This document shows, piece after piece, positions 17,825 to 27,118 of a stretch of DNA of 64,000 nt (position 1 is its first letter; each line of letters opens with the position of its first letter). Made by a program: the position numbers and the translations under genes. Source of the DNA: Roseomonas aerilata DSM 19363 (GTDB lineage: Bacteria; Pseudomonadota; Alphaproteobacteria; Acetobacterales; Acetobacteraceae); the NCBI RefSeq assembly GCF_000711725.1, contig NZ_JONP01000018.1, positions 37,497 to 101,496 of the forward strand, in the 5' to 3' direction. The notes beneath the pieces were generated by a model. That model ran no database searches, was not told the DNA's origin, and was given only the letters and a program-made list of their open reading frames with translations.

Positions 17825-20653
17825 ATGAACGCGCTCGCCGCCCCGCGCCCTTCCAACAACCCCGAACCCATGCTGTCCGGTTCGCGTCCCCCGCCGTCCT
17901 CCGTGGCGGGGCGCCTCGGGCGGCACCGCGTCACCCTCGCGATCCTGCTGGTCGTTGCCCTCGCGCATCTTGGCGCCTGGTGGGCGATGAACCGCCCGGT
18001 CTCGATGCCTGACTTCCGGGGCCAGGTGAACGGCCTCGCCTTCGCCCCCTATCAGCGCGGCCAGAGCGCCGAGGGCACGAACTGGCCCACGCCCGACCAG
18101 ATCGAGGGCGACATCCGCCGTGTCTCGGGCATGACGCGCCACATCCGGACCTACGCCGTCCACGGCGGGATGGAGCGGATCCCGGAGATCGCGCGCGCCG
18201 CCTATCCCGACATGCGGGTGACGCTCGGCTCCTGGCTGGACCGGCGGCTGGACCGCAACGCCGCCGAGATCCGCCGCCTCGTGCAGGTGGCGCGCGAGAG
18301 CCGCAACGTCGAGCGCGTGCTGGTCGGCAACGAGGCCGTGCTGCGCGGCGACGTGACCCCCGCGCAGATGGTCGGCTACATCGAGCAGGTACGGCGCCAG
18401 GTGCGCCAGCCCGTCTCCACCGCCGAGCCCTGGCACGTCTGGATGGACCACCCCGAGCTCGGCAACGCGGTGGACTACATCACCATCCACCTGCTGCCTT
18501 ACTGGGAGGGGCTGCCGGTCGATAACGCGCTGCGCTTCATCATGGAGAAGTACGACGCCGTGCGGGCGCGCTTCCCCGGCAAGCGCGTGGTCATCGGCGA
18601 GGTCGGCTGGCCCTCCGACGGCGTGGCGCAGGGCGCCGCCCGCGCGAGCCGCGTGAACCAGGCGCTGTTCATGCGCAGCTTCTTCAACATCGCCGAGGCC
18701 CGCGGCCTCGAGTACTTCGTGATGGAGGCCTTCGACCAGCCCTGGAAGACCTCCTTCGAGGGCCGTGCGGCCGGCCACTGGGGCATGTACGACCTCGACC
18801 GCGCGCAGAAGTGGCCGCTGACGGGCCCCGTGCAGGAGACGCCGGCCTGGCTCGGCTGGGCGCTGGGCGCGAGCTTCGCGGCCTTCCTCTCGGCCTTCTT
18901 CTTCCTCTCCCGCCGGCCCGACATCCGCTGGCAGGGCAAGCTGATGCTCGCGGCTCTGTCGCAGGGGTTCGTGGCGCTCGGCACCTGCGTCGTGCTGGCG
19001 ATGAGCGAGACCTACATGTCGACGACCGCGGGCGTGGTCTGGAGCCTGCTGGTCGCGGGGCAGGTGCTGCTGCTGGCGATCCTGCTCTCGGACGGCTTCG
19101 AGCTGGCTGAGACCGTCTGGGGCCGCGTGAGCAAGCGCCAGTGGGCGCCGGTGCCCGCGCCCGAGGGCACCCCGCTGCCCAAGGTCTCGATCCACCTGCC
19201 GATCTGCAACGAGCCGCCCGCGATGGTCCGGGAGACGCTCGATGCCCTCGCCGCCCTCGACTACCCCGACTTTGAGGTGCTGGTGGTGGACAACAACACC
19301 ACCGACCCGGCGCTCTGGGAGCCGGTGGCCGAGCACTGCGCGCGGCTCGGCGCCCGCTTCCGCTTCTTCCACCTTGGCAAGTGGCCCGGGTTCAAGGCGG
19401 GGGCGCTGAACTTCGCCCTGCGCGAGACGGCGCCGGACGCCGCCGTGATCGGCGTGCTCGACAGCGACTACACCGTGCGACCGGACTGGCTGCGCCGGAT
19501 GGTGCCGTTCTTCAACCGCCCCGAGGTCGGCTTCACCCAGTCGCCGCAGGACTACCGCGACGCGCATGGCGGCCTCTTCAAGCGGCTGATGTTCTGGGAG
19601 TATGCCGGGTTCTTCAAGGCGGGGATGGTCACGCGCAACGAGCGCAATGCCATCATCCAGCACGGCACGATGACCCTCATCCGCAAGTCCGCGCTGGTTG
19701 GCGCCGCGGTGGAGGGCAAGGCCTGGGCGGAGTGGTGCATCTGCGAGGACAGCGAGCTCGGCCTTCGCCTGATGCGGCGGGGCTGGGAGGCGGTCTACTG
19801 CCCGGACTCGATGGGCCGCGGCGTGATGCCCGATGACTTCTCGGCCTATCGCAAGCAGCGCCACCGCTGGGCCTTCGGCGCGGTGCAGATCGTGAAGGGC
19901 CACTGGCGCGCGCTGCTCAACCCCTTCAACCGCAGCCTCACCCAGGGCCAGCGCTTCCACTTCGTCATGGGCTGGATGCCCTGGCTGGGCGATGCGCTGG
20001 GGCTGGCCTTCGTGCTCGGCGGCCTCGTGTGGTCGGTCGGCCTGGTGCTGATCCCCCTGACGCGGCTCTACCCGTCCTTCGACCTCTTCGGGATGCACCT
20101 GCAGACCGAGGGGCTGCGGACCGCGCTCGTCGCCGCCGGGCTGTCCGACGAGTTCCCGATCACCCTCTTCATGATCCCGAGCCTCGGCCTCTTCGCCTTC
20201 AAGCTCGCGCAGATCTGGACGCTCTACCGCGCCCGGGTCGCCTGCGGGCCTTGGGACCGGCTCGGCGCGGCGCTGGGCGGCCTGGCGCTGACGCACACGA
20301 TCGGCAAGGCGGTGTGGCAGGGCTTCTTCAAGCGGCGCGCGCACTTCGCCCGCACGCCGAAGATGGAGAACGCGCCCGCCCTGGTGCAGGGACTGATGAC
20401 GGCGCGGCAGGAGGGAATGGTGATGCTGCTCCTCTGGCTCGCGGCCGCCGGCATCACCCTCGCCCATCGCGGCGGCACGTGGGAGGCGATCCTCTGGACC
20501 GTGATCCTGCTGGTGCAGTCGGTCCCCTACCTCGCGGCGGTGTCGATGGCGCTGGTGGCGGCCATGCCGGCGCGACAGACGTCGGCGGTGCTGGGTGCGG
20601 TTTCCGCCCAGTCCTCCGCAGGGCAGGCAGTGGCGCGGACGGAGATGCGCTAG
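17825..20653 (+). CDS. Membrane beta-glucan synthase: GH17 domain fused to GT2
   Basis: Protein of 942 residues. After one N-terminal membrane helix (about 38-56) a glycoside hydrolase family 17 domain (about 65-330) keeps both catalytic acids: E170 in GNEAVLRG and E259 in GEVGWPS. Two further helices precede a family 2 glycosyltransferase domain with D546-S-D548, the acidic pair E641-D642 in CEDSELG and Q678-RHRW682, the processive-synthase motifs. More membrane helices follow. This is the layout of rhizobial cyclic beta-1,3/1,6-glucan enzymes of the NdvC type, where GT2 extends the chain from UDP-glucose and GH17 transglycosylates. A role in periplasmic glucans or envelope polysaccharide is inferred. 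A strong terminator follows directly. Confidence 0.88.
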   Translation: MNALAAPRPSNNPEPMLSGSRPPPSSVAGRLGRHRVTLAILLVVALAHLGAWWAMNRPVSMPDFRGQVNGLAFAPYQRGQSAEGTNWPTPDQIEGDIRRVSGMTRHIRTYAVHGGMERIPEIARAAYPDMRVTLGSWLDRRLDRNAAEIRRLVQVARESRNVERVLVGNEAVLRGDVTPAQMVGYIEQVRRQVRQPVSTAEPWHVWMDHPELGNAVDYITIHLLPYWEGLPVDNALRFIMEKYDAVRARFPGKRVVIGEVGWPSDGVAQGAARASRVNQALFMRSFFNIAEARGLEYFVMEAFDQPWKTSFEGRAAGHWGMYDLDRAQKWPLTGPVQETPAWLGWALGASFAAFLSAFFFLSRRPDIRWQGKLMLAALSQGFVALGTCVVLAMSETYMSTTAGVVWSLLVAGQVLLLAILLSDGFELAETVWGRVSKRQWAPVPAPEGTPLPKVSIHLPICNEPPAMVRETLDALAALDYPDFEVLVVDNNTTDPALWEPVAEHCARLGARFRFFHLGKWPGFKAGALNFALRETAPDAAVIGVLDSDYTVRPDWLRRMVPFFNRPEVGFTQSPQDYRDAHGGLFKRLMFWEYAGFFKAGMVTRNERNAIIQHGTMTLIRKSALVGAAVEGKAWAEWCICEDSELGLRLMRRGWEAVYCPDSMGRGVMPDDFSAYRKQRHRWAFGAVQIVKGHWRALLNPFNRSLTQGQRFHFVMGWMPWLGDALGLAFVLGGLVWSVGLVLIPLTRLYPSFDLFGMHLQTEGLRTALVAAGLSDEFPITLFMIPSLGLFAFKLAQIWTLYRARVACGPWDRLGAALGGLALTHTIGKAVWQGFFKRRAHFARTPKMENAPALVQGLMTARQEGMVMLLLWLAAAGITLAHRGGTWEAILWTVILLVQSVPYLAAVSMALVAAMPARQTSAVLGAVSAQSSAGQAVARTEMR

Positions 20654-20674
20654 CTGCGCTTCAGGCCGATCGGT

Positions 20675-20713
20675 ACGGGCCGCGAGGGTGACCTCGCGGC
20701 CCGTTCCATTTTT
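20675..20713 (+). terminator. Rho-independent terminator of the glucan synthase gene
   Basis: A perfect 12-bp stem (20675-20686 with 20693-20704, ACGGGCCGCGAG and its complement) with a six-base loop, followed by TTCCATTTTT. It begins 22 bases after the glucan synthase stop. Confidence 0.85.
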
Positions 20714-20808
20714 GATGCAAGAAGTGAAAATGGTTAACGATGTTTGAAGATACGAGACGGGGAGGAAAGGCGTTAAGGCCTCACTAACGCTTCAGGAGCC
20801 CGTAGCGA

Positions 20809-21066
20809 ATGGCCGAGATCCTTCCCCTCACCCGCAGCCCGCAGGAGCGGCTCCAAGCCGCGCTCCGGCTTCTCGCCCTGGCGCAGGAGGAGCAGCGCGT
20901 GGCCGTGAACGCCTTCCGCGAGAACCTGTATGTGCTGCGCGACACGACGGCGAAGCTGCAGGACAGCGTGCACGGCTGGAACCGCGCCGTGGCCGCGACC
21001 GGCAAGGACCTGGAGACCGCGCGGGAGGCCGTGCAAACGCTGGCGAGGACCGCCGCCGCCATGTGA
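20809..21066 (+). CDS. Small helical protein of unknown function
   Basis: Unrecognised protein of 85 residues, predicted all-helical and likely coiled coil: the middle shows a regular pattern of hydrophobic positions (LYVLRDTTAKLQDSVHGWNRAV, spaced by three and four). It has no signal peptide or membrane segment. The start at 20809 follows an A/T-rich stretch (20720-20800, with GTTAACGATGTTTGAAGATA) that probably holds its promoter, unusual for this genome. It stands alone between a terminator and a convergent acetyltransferase gene. Codon use fits the chromosome. Confidence 0.6.
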   Translation: MAEILPLTRSPQERLQAALRLLALAQEEQRVAVNAFRENLYVLRDTTAKLQDSVHGWNRAVAATGKDLETAREAVQTLARTAAAM

Positions 21067-21082
21067 CTCGCGCCGCCGTTCG

Positions 21083-21520
21083 TCAGAGCGGCCGCACATG
21101 AGTGGCGGAGCGCAGGACGGCCGGCAGGAAACCGCAGGCCTCGTAGAAGCGCCCCGCCGCCGCCGGGGCACGGACCCGCACGGAATGGAATCCGTGCCCC
21201 CGCGCCGCCTCCACGATCGCCTCCACCAAGGCGCGCCCTAATCCCCTCCCCCGGTGCGCGGAAGCGACGTAGAGACGGCGGACGCGGCCTGTCGAGGCGT
21301 CCTCGGCATAGGGGTCGACGGTCAGGCCGCCCATCCCCGCCAGCGCGCCGTCCTGCCAAGCGGCGAAGAGCGCCTCTCCCGGCGCGTCGAAGCGCATGGC
21401 GCCGCTGCGCCAGTCCTCCTCCAGCACCCGCAGCATCTTCCAGCCCTCCGCCATCGCTGTTTCTCGAAGCTGGGAGAAGCCGGGCGGCAGGGCGCCCACC
21501 CGCGTGACGGCAATGCTCAT
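21083..21520 (-). CDS. GNAT-family N-acetyltransferase
   Basis: Acetyltransferase of 145 residues of the GCN5-related family. The acetyl-CoA-binding motif A is visible as RRLYVASAHRGRGLGRALVEA (R/Q-x-x-G-x-G/A near residues 87-100), and motif B as AGRFYEACGF near residue 125. Substrate unknown. It is the last gene of a five-gene minus-strand unit (25940 to 21083); its start overlaps the VOC gene stop by four bases. Confidence 0.85.
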   Translation of the reverse strand: MSIAVTRVGALPPGFSQLRETAMAEGWKMLRVLEEDWRSGAMRFDAPGEALFAAWQDGALAGMGGLTVDPYAEDASTGRVRRLYVASAHRGRGLGRALVEAIVEAARGHGFHSVRVRAPAAAGRFYEACGFLPAVLRSATHVRPL

Positions 21521-21909
21521 CCGCCGCGATGGACAACGTGGAGCTTGTTGCCCTCGGGGTCGCGCATGTAGGCGCCGTAGTAGTCGGGGGCATAGCGCGG
21601 GCGTGGGCCGGGAGCGCCCTCGTCCGTGCCGCCATGGGCGAGGGCGGCGGCGTGGGCCGCGTCCACCGCCTCTCGGCTCGGCGCCATGAAGGCGACCATG
21701 CAGCCGTTGCCCGGCGAGGGAGGCCGGCCGTCGAAGGGTTCCTGCACGTCGAAGGTCGGATGGCGCTGGCCGGGCGCGCGCCAGCAGACACCGCGCGGGC
21801 CGCCGGCCGAGTCCGGTCCCCGTTCGAGCCCGAGAGGAATGAGCACCGCGTCGTAGAAGCGCGCCATCGCCTCCACGTCGCGCGCGCCGACCATCACGTG
21901 ACTGAACAT
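21517..21909 (-). CDS. VOC-family (glyoxalase/dioxygenase-like) protein
   Basis: Protein of 130 residues with the vicinal-oxygen-chelate fold, formed by paired beta-alpha-beta-beta-beta units. Typical elements are FSHVMVGARDVEAMARFYDAVL at the start and the ending YYGAYMRDPEGNKLHVV, with the metal-ligand positions H4 and E near residue 121. Members include glyoxalases, fosfomycin-resistance proteins and ring-cleaving dioxygenases; which it is cannot be decided. Start ATG at 21909, four bases after the MlrC-like stop. Confidence 0.85.
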   Translation of the reverse strand: MFSHVMVGARDVEAMARFYDAVLIPLGLERGPDSAGGPRGVCWRAPGQRHPTFDVQEPFDGRPPSPGNGCMVAFMAPSREAVDAAHAAALAHGGTDEGAPGPRPRYAPDYYGAYMRDPEGNKLHVVHRGG

Positions 21910-21913
21910 CGCC

Positions 21914-23407
21914 CTACCTCGTCGCCTCGTTGGCGCCAGGACGAAGGCGCAGGCCGGGGCGAAGGTTGCGGAAGGGCAGCGTCGCGGGATCGGCCACCAC
22001 GGGGCCGGGCGCGGCGACGACGAGCACGCGCTCGGCGATCGGGCCGAAATCGGCTCGGAAATGGACACTGGACTTCACCGCCACGATGGCTTCCTGCGCC
22101 GGTTCCACGCCGAGATGGCGGAAAAGGGCGAGGTCGTACGCCTGCATCTTGCGGCTCGTCACGATCGCCCGCACCCCGCCGATGGAGATGAGCGCGGAGG
22201 GTCCGAGATCAGCGGGGTTGCCGCCGGCCATGGCGCCCGTGCAGGTGAAGCGCCCGTTGGAGAGGCGTAGCACCCGCGCGCTGACATCCAGCGGCGCGCC
22301 GTCGCTCTTGCCGCCGAGGCGGAGCGAGACGGTCGCCCCCTCCCCCGCCTTGTGGCACGCGCGCGCGCTCTCGGCGTCGTTGATGGAGCCGAGCACGGCC
22401 TTATTCGCCTTCTGCCGCACGAGTTCTGCCAGGAGGCCGGTGGTGTCGCCGTGGCCGCCACCGCCGGGATTGTCCTGCGTGTCCGCGAGGATGACGGGGC
22501 GCGCAGCCTTCACCTTCATCGCCTCCGCGACCGCGCGGTCGGCGGGGAGGATCTCGCCGGCAAAGTCGCGTTCCCTGCGGTTCAGAAGGGCAAGGAACTC
22601 GTCGGCCGCGGCGTCCGCCGCGGGTTGCTCGGCCGCATAGGCGGCGATGGCCATGCCGCAGCCCGGGAAGTCGGCGTAGGGAAAGCCGAAGCAGAAGGCG
22701 AGCTCCGCGACTCCGTGTCGCGTGGCGATGCGCTCGCGCTCGGCGAAGACCTCGCTCATAGGGGGGACCAGCGTGCATTGGCTGGTGATGGGCAGGAGGA
22801 AATCCACCTGGCGGAAGGCACGGGCGAAAGGGCGGCCGCGGCGGGCACGCTCGACCAGCAGGCGCAGCGCGCGGGCGCCCGCCTGCTTCATGTCCACATG
22901 CGGGTAGGTGCGGAACGGCGAGAGCGCATCGGCGCGCTCCACCATCCCGGCCGTGAGGTTGCAGTGGGGATCGAGGCTGCAGACAAGCGGCATGTCCGGC
23001 CCGGCGACGGCGCGCACGCGGCGCAGCAGCTCGCCCTCCGCGTCCGGGAAGGCCTCGGCGACCATGGCGCCGTGCAGGTCGAGATAGACGCCGTCGAGGG
23101 GGCCCTGTGCCAGGGCCTCGATCAGGTCGGAAACGATCCAGGCAGCGACGCGCTCAAAGGCCTCGGCGGTGACCGGCCCGGCCGGGTTGGCGAAGGCCCA
23201 GGAAAGGGGCGCGACCGCGATGCCGCTGCGCTCGGCGGCCGCGATGGCGCCGGCGGCGGGGACGCCGGTGGTGCGGAGACCGTCGAGCAGCGTGGCCGGC
23301 CGCATCGGCGCGGGCCAACCGCCGGGTTCGGCGAAGTCCCGCCAGCCCGTCGCGATGGGGGCGAAGGAGTGGCTCTCGTGCAGGAAGCCGCCGATGGCGA
23401 TACGCAT
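21914..23407 (-). CDS. MlrC-like M81 metallopeptidase
   Basis: Protein of 497 residues of the M81/MlrC family. MlrC of sphingomonads cleaves linearised microcystin; most relatives have unknown amide or peptide substrates. Seen are the start IGGFLHESHSFAP (metal-binding HE/H), DLHGAM near residue 128, DPHCNLT near residue 165, and the Gly-rich ADTQDNPGGGGHGDTTGLL near residue 310, all family hallmarks with the metal ligands. Two bases separate it from the carbamoylase-like gene, so it is in one operon with amide hydrolases. Confidence 0.88.
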   Translation of the reverse strand: MRIAIGGFLHESHSFAPIATGWRDFAEPGGWPAPMRPATLLDGLRTTGVPAAGAIAAAERSGIAVAPLSWAFANPAGPVTAEAFERVAAWIVSDLIEALAQGPLDGVYLDLHGAMVAEAFPDAEGELLRRVRAVAGPDMPLVCSLDPHCNLTAGMVERADALSPFRTYPHVDMKQAGARALRLLVERARRGRPFARAFRQVDFLLPITSQCTLVPPMSEVFAERERIATRHGVAELAFCFGFPYADFPGCGMAIAAYAAEQPAADAAADEFLALLNRRERDFAGEILPADRAVAEAMKVKAARPVILADTQDNPGGGGHGDTTGLLAELVRQKANKAVLGSINDAESARACHKAGEGATVSLRLGGKSDGAPLDVSARVLRLSNGRFTCTGAMAGGNPADLGPSALISIGGVRAIVTSRKMQAYDLALFRHLGVEPAQEAIVAVKSSVHFRADFGPIAERVLVVAAPGPVVADPATLPFRNLRPGLRLRPGANEATR

Positions 23408-23409
23408 GC

Positions 23410-24651
23410 TCAGCCCTTCGCGATGCCGGCCGTGGCGAGGACGGCGTCGGCCAGGACGAGCATCCCGGCCTCCGCCTGGGACGGGGTAATGCTCTCGGCC
23501 TCGTTGTGGCTGATGCCGCCGAGGCAGGGGGTGAAGATCATGACGCTCGGCACCTGGCGGGCGACATAGACGGCGTCGTGCCCGATGCCGGTGGGCATGT
23601 CGCGGAAGCGGAGGTTGCGGCCCGCCGCGGCATCGCGGAGGCGCCCGGCCAGGGCGGGGTCGAAGCCGGTCTGGGGGAAGGACCAGAAGGGGGTGACCTC
23701 GACCTCCACGCCTCGTTCGGCGGCGACCGCACGGGCGCGCTCGTGCAGGGCCTCGGCCATGCGGTCGAGCGCGGCCTCGTCGCCGTTGCGAAAATCAACG
23801 CTGAAGGCGGTGCGGGAGGGGACCACATTGCGGCTGGAGGGCTCGACGGCGATGCGGCCGACGGTACCGCGAGCGTCGCCGCCGGCCTCGCGGGCGATGG
23901 CCTCGATACCCCGGACAAGGAGAGCGGCGGCGACGAGCGCGTCGCGGCGGTGGGACATGGCGCCGCCGGCATGGGATTCCTCGCCCGCGACGGTCACGTC
24001 GAACCATTGCTGGGCCAGGGCGTGGGTGACGACGCCGATATCGAGGCCTTCCCTCTCGAGGATCGGGCCCTGCTCGATGTGCAGTTCGAAATAGGCCTCG
24101 AGGTCGTGGAGGCCCGCCGGATCCGCCTCGCCGCTCCAGCCGATGGCGGCGAGCGCATCGCCGAAGCGCGTGCCCTCGGGGTCGCGGATGTCGAGCACCT
24201 CCGCCTCCGTGAAGGCGCCCATGGCGGCGCCGCTTCCCATCATCGGCGGGGAGAAGCGGGCGCCCTCCTCGTTCGTCCAGTTGATGAGGAGCAGCGGGGC
24301 CTCGGTCTCCGTGCCGGCCTCGTGCAGCGCGCGCATCACCTCAAGCCCGGCCAGCACGCCGAGCACCCCGTCGAACTTGCCGCCCGTGGGCTGGGTGTCG
24401 AGATGGCTGCCGATGGCGACAGGCCGGCGGGAGGCGTCGCGGCCCGGGCGCAGCAGCGCCATGTTGCCCAGGCGGTCGGTGGTCAGCGCGAGGCCGACCT
24501 CCGCGCCCCAGCGGGCGAGAAGCGCCCTGCCCTCTCCGTCGAGTGCCGTCAGCGCCTGGCGGTTGCAGCCGCCCTTCGGCGTGGCGCCGATCCGCGCCAT
24601 CTCCATCAGCGAATCCCAGAGGCGCGCGCCGGAGAGCGGGATGTTGCTCAC
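23410..24651 (-). CDS. Zn-dependent hydrolase, allantoate amidohydrolase/carbamoylase family
   Basis: M20-fold enzyme of 413 residues of the hydantoinase/carbamoylase subfamily (allantoate amidohydrolase, N-carbamoyl amino acid hydrolase, ureidopropionase). The metal-ligand motifs are SHLDTQPTGGKFDGVLG near residue 82, NEEGARF near residue 127 and ISHNE near the end (GISHNEAESI); FELHIEQGP is the subfamily mark. It starts with GTG at 24651, overlapping the M20 gene stop (GTGA). It probably removes a carbamoyl or ureido group; the exact compound is not shown. Confidence 0.9.
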   Translation of the reverse strand: MSNIPLSGARLWDSLMEMARIGATPKGGCNRQALTALDGEGRALLARWGAEVGLALTTDRLGNMALLRPGRDASRRPVAIGSHLDTQPTGGKFDGVLGVLAGLEVMRALHEAGTETEAPLLLINWTNEEGARFSPPMMGSGAAMGAFTEAEVLDIRDPEGTRFGDALAAIGWSGEADPAGLHDLEAYFELHIEQGPILEREGLDIGVVTHALAQQWFDVTVAGEESHAGGAMSHRRDALVAAALLVRGIEAIAREAGGDARGTVGRIAVEPSSRNVVPSRTAFSVDFRNGDEAALDRMAEALHERARAVAAERGVEVEVTPFWSFPQTGFDPALAGRLRDAAAGRNLRFRDMPTGIGHDAVYVARQVPSVMIFTPCLGGISHNEAESITPSQAEAGMLVLADAVLATAGIAKG

Positions 24652-25940
24652 GCCGCGCGCTCCACCCCGCACCACTCGGCCATCAGCAGCGCGATGCTGC
24701 GCGTGATGGCGTGCATGGAGGCGAGGGAGACGCTCTCGTCGATGCCGTGGATGTCCTGGGCGTCCGGGCCGAAGCAGGCGACGGGCGTGTCCTGGTAGAG
24801 GGTGAAGAAGCGGCCGTCCGTCAGGCCCGTCGCGGGATAGTCGCGCAACTCGGCGCCCGCCACGTCGGCGTAGCTGCGGCGGGCGAGGCGGCAGATCTCG
24901 CTCTCCATGTCGAAGGCGCAGGCATCGGCCATGAAGCCCTTGAACTCGAGCGCCACCTTCGTGCCGCGCAGCGCCGGGTCGGCCGCGGCTTCCGCAACGA
25001 TGCGCTCGATGTCCGCCTTGGTCTGCGCGGCGCTGTAGCCGAGCATGACGCCGACGCGGAGACCGATGCGCGCGCGGGTCGGCACGCTGCTGTTCCACTC
25101 CCCGCCCTCGATCGTGCCGAGATTGACGTTGACCGGATGGTTCACGCCGCGGAAGGCCGCGTGGACATTCTCCGCCCGGTTGCGCTCGTTCTCGTAGTCC
25201 TTGAAGCGACGGGCGATGGCCATGGCGGCCTCGATCGCGTTGATGCCCGCATGCATGTCCCGCACATGCGTTGGGCGGCCGGTGACGGTGACCCAGGCCC
25301 AGACGACGCCTACTTCCGCCGAGTACATGGCGGCCATGGACGGGCCGGGCTCGGGGATCACCACGGCATCGGTGCGCGGCATGGCGAGCATGGTGGCGAG
25401 CGCGCCGTTGCCCGAGCACTCCTCCTCGATCACCGCCTGCATCTGCACGGGGGCGGCGGGCTGCAGGCCGGCGAGGCGCAGCGCCTGGAAGGCCGTCAGA
25501 TAGGAGACGATGCCGGCCTTCATGTCGCCGGCGCCGCGTCCAAACATCCGGCCATCGCGCACCGAGGGCTCGAAGGGCGGGGTGATCCAGAGGTCGGCCG
25601 CGCCCTCGGGCACCACGTCCACATGGCCCTGGAGCGCGAGGCTGCGGCCGCGGACCTCGCGGGGCGTGTGGATGGCCGCCACGTTGTCGCGGCCCTCGTA
25701 GGAGATGAGCGGCGGCGAGAAGCCGGGATGGTCGCGGAGCCTCTCCGGCAGGGTCGGGATGCGCCTCGGGGCGAGGCCAAGCGATTCGAGGTTCGCGGCC
25801 ATGAGGTCGAGCGCCCCGGCCTCGTTCCCCAGGGTGGAGGCGCAACGGACCAGGGCGGCGAGGCGGTCGGTGGCCTCGCCCTCCAGGGCCGTGACGGCGT
25901 CGAGGATGGCGCGGCGGGCGCCGGGGTCGAGATCGGGCAT
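24648..25940 (-). CDS. M20 family deacylase/peptidase (ArgE/DapE type)
   Basis: Zinc hydrolase of 430 residues. Ligand motifs: LQGHVDVVPEG near residue 103, GRGAGDMKAGI near residue 134 with the conserved Asp, EEECSGNGA near residue 168 and the C-terminal IHGIDESV near residue 402. This is the ArgE/DapE/ACY1 layout with catalytic and dimerisation domains. It is the first gene of the unit leading into the carbamoylase-like, MlrC-like, VOC and GNAT genes. The 146 bases upstream separate it from a divergent amidohydrolase and likely hold both promoters. Confidence 0.9.
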   Translation of the reverse strand: MPDLDPGARRAILDAVTALEGEATDRLAALVRCASTLGNEAGALDLMAANLESLGLAPRRIPTLPERLRDHPGFSPPLISYEGRDNVAAIHTPREVRGRSLALQGHVDVVPEGAADLWITPPFEPSVRDGRMFGRGAGDMKAGIVSYLTAFQALRLAGLQPAAPVQMQAVIEEECSGNGALATMLAMPRTDAVVIPEPGPSMAAMYSAEVGVVWAWVTVTGRPTHVRDMHAGINAIEAAMAIARRFKDYENERNRAENVHAAFRGVNHPVNVNLGTIEGGEWNSSVPTRARIGLRVGVMLGYSAAQTKADIERIVAEAAADPALRGTKVALEFKGFMADACAFDMESEICRLARRSYADVAGAELRDYPATGLTDGRFFTLYQDTPVACFGPDAQDIHGIDESVSLASMHAITRSIALLMAEWCGVERAA

Positions 25941-26086
25941 GGGCTGTCCTGGCCGGGTGGAGGCGCGGCAGGCTAACCGCTTCGCGCCGGGTGTCGAGGC
26001 GGGGGGACGAGGCATGAGCGAACCCGACGTCCGAGATCGCCGCGGCGCGTGGACAAGCATCCTGCCGGTCCATAGGGTCGGCGCCC

Positions 26087-27118
26087 ATGCAGGCCTTTGA
26101 CCACCCGCTGGAATCGGCGCACGCGCCGCAGTTCTTCCTCATGCGGGGCGTGTTGCGCCCCAACTTCGAGGTGCCCGCCCGGGCGGCGGCGCTGCGGGAG
26201 GGGCTCCGCTCCCTCGGCATCGCGCCTGGCCTTCCGGAGCCGGCGGCGCGGGCGGCGCTGGAGGGGGTGCACACGCCGGACTACCTCGACTGGCTACGGG
26301 ATGCCGCCGCCGAATGGGCGGCCATCCCCGGCGCGGGGCAGGAGGTGGTGGCGAACATCCATCCCTCGCCTGAAATGCTCGCCCAGGGCGCGCGCCCGTC
26401 ATCCAAGGCGGTGGGGCGCGCGGGGTGGTACACGGCGGACACCGCCTGCCCAGTCGGGCCTCGCACCTATGAGGCGGCAGCCGCCGCGGCCGGTTGCGCG
26501 CTGGCGGCGGCCGGGATCGCCGCGCGGGGCGGCACGGCCTATGCGCTCTGCCGCCCGCCCGGGCACCACGCCTACGCCGCGCGCGCCGGTGGGCACTGCT
26601 ACATCAACAACGCCGCGCTGGCCGCTCAAGCGCTGCGCGACGCCGGAGCGGACCGGGTGGCGGTGCTCGACATCGACAGCCATCACGGAAACGGCACGCA
26701 GGGCATCTTCTGGTCCCGCGGCGACGTGCTGACCGTCTCCATTCATGCCGATCCCGACGCTTATTACCCCTGGTTCGTCGGCCACGCCTCCGAGACGGGC
26801 GGCGGCGAGGGCGCCGGCTTCAACCTAAACCTCCCGCAGCGCATGGGCACGGGCGACGAGCACTGGCTGGAGGCCGTGGCCGCCGGGATCGCGCGCGTGC
26901 GCGCCTACGGGGCGGAGGCGCTGGTCGTCTCCCTCGGCTTCGATGCCTCCGAGCACGAGCCGCTGGCCGCCCTGCGGGTGACCGAGGAGGGCTTCGCGCG
27001 CGCGGGCGCCGCCATCGCCGGCCTTCGCCTGCCGGCCGCCATCGTGCAGGAGGGGGGCTACAACACCGAGGTGATCGGCGGGCTGCTGGCGCGCTTCCTC
27101 GGGGCCTGGGGCGGTTGA
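26087..27118 (+). CDS. Histone deacetylase-like amidohydrolase
   Basis: Zinc amidohydrolase of 343 residues of the histone deacetylase/acetylpolyamine amidohydrolase superfamily, class II-like. Active-site motifs are CRPPGHHAYAARAGGHCYINNAA (His pair near residues 159-160), VLDIDSHHGNGTQGIFW (Asp and His zinc ligands near residues 195-198), SLGFDASEHEP (Asp ligand near residue 280) and the EGGYN tyrosine. Bacterial members deacetylate polyamines or small amides. It is divergent from the M20/carbamoylase operon, and its stop overlaps the start of yifB (TTGA). Confidence 0.9.
   Translation: MQAFDHPLESAHAPQFFLMRGVLRPNFEVPARAAALREGLRSLGIAPGLPEPAARAALEGVHTPDYLDWLRDAAAEWAAIPGAGQEVVANIHPSPEMLAQGARPSSKAVGRAGWYTADTACPVGPRTYEAAAAAAGCALAAAGIAARGGTAYALCRPPGHHAYAARAGGHCYINNAALAAQALRDAGADRVAVLDIDSHHGNGTQGIFWSRGDVLTVSIHADPDAYYPWFVGHASETGGGEGAGFNLNLPQRMGTGDEHWLEAVAAGIARVRAYGAEALVVSLGFDASEHEPLAALRVTEEGFARAGAAIAGLRLPAAIVQEGGYNTEVIGGLLARFLGAWGG

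Noticed and set aside
17738..20467. 909-codon open frame antisense to the glucan synthase
   Set aside because: The plus-strand frame has clear GH17 and GT2 catalytic motifs; the antisense product is low-complexity and matches nothing.
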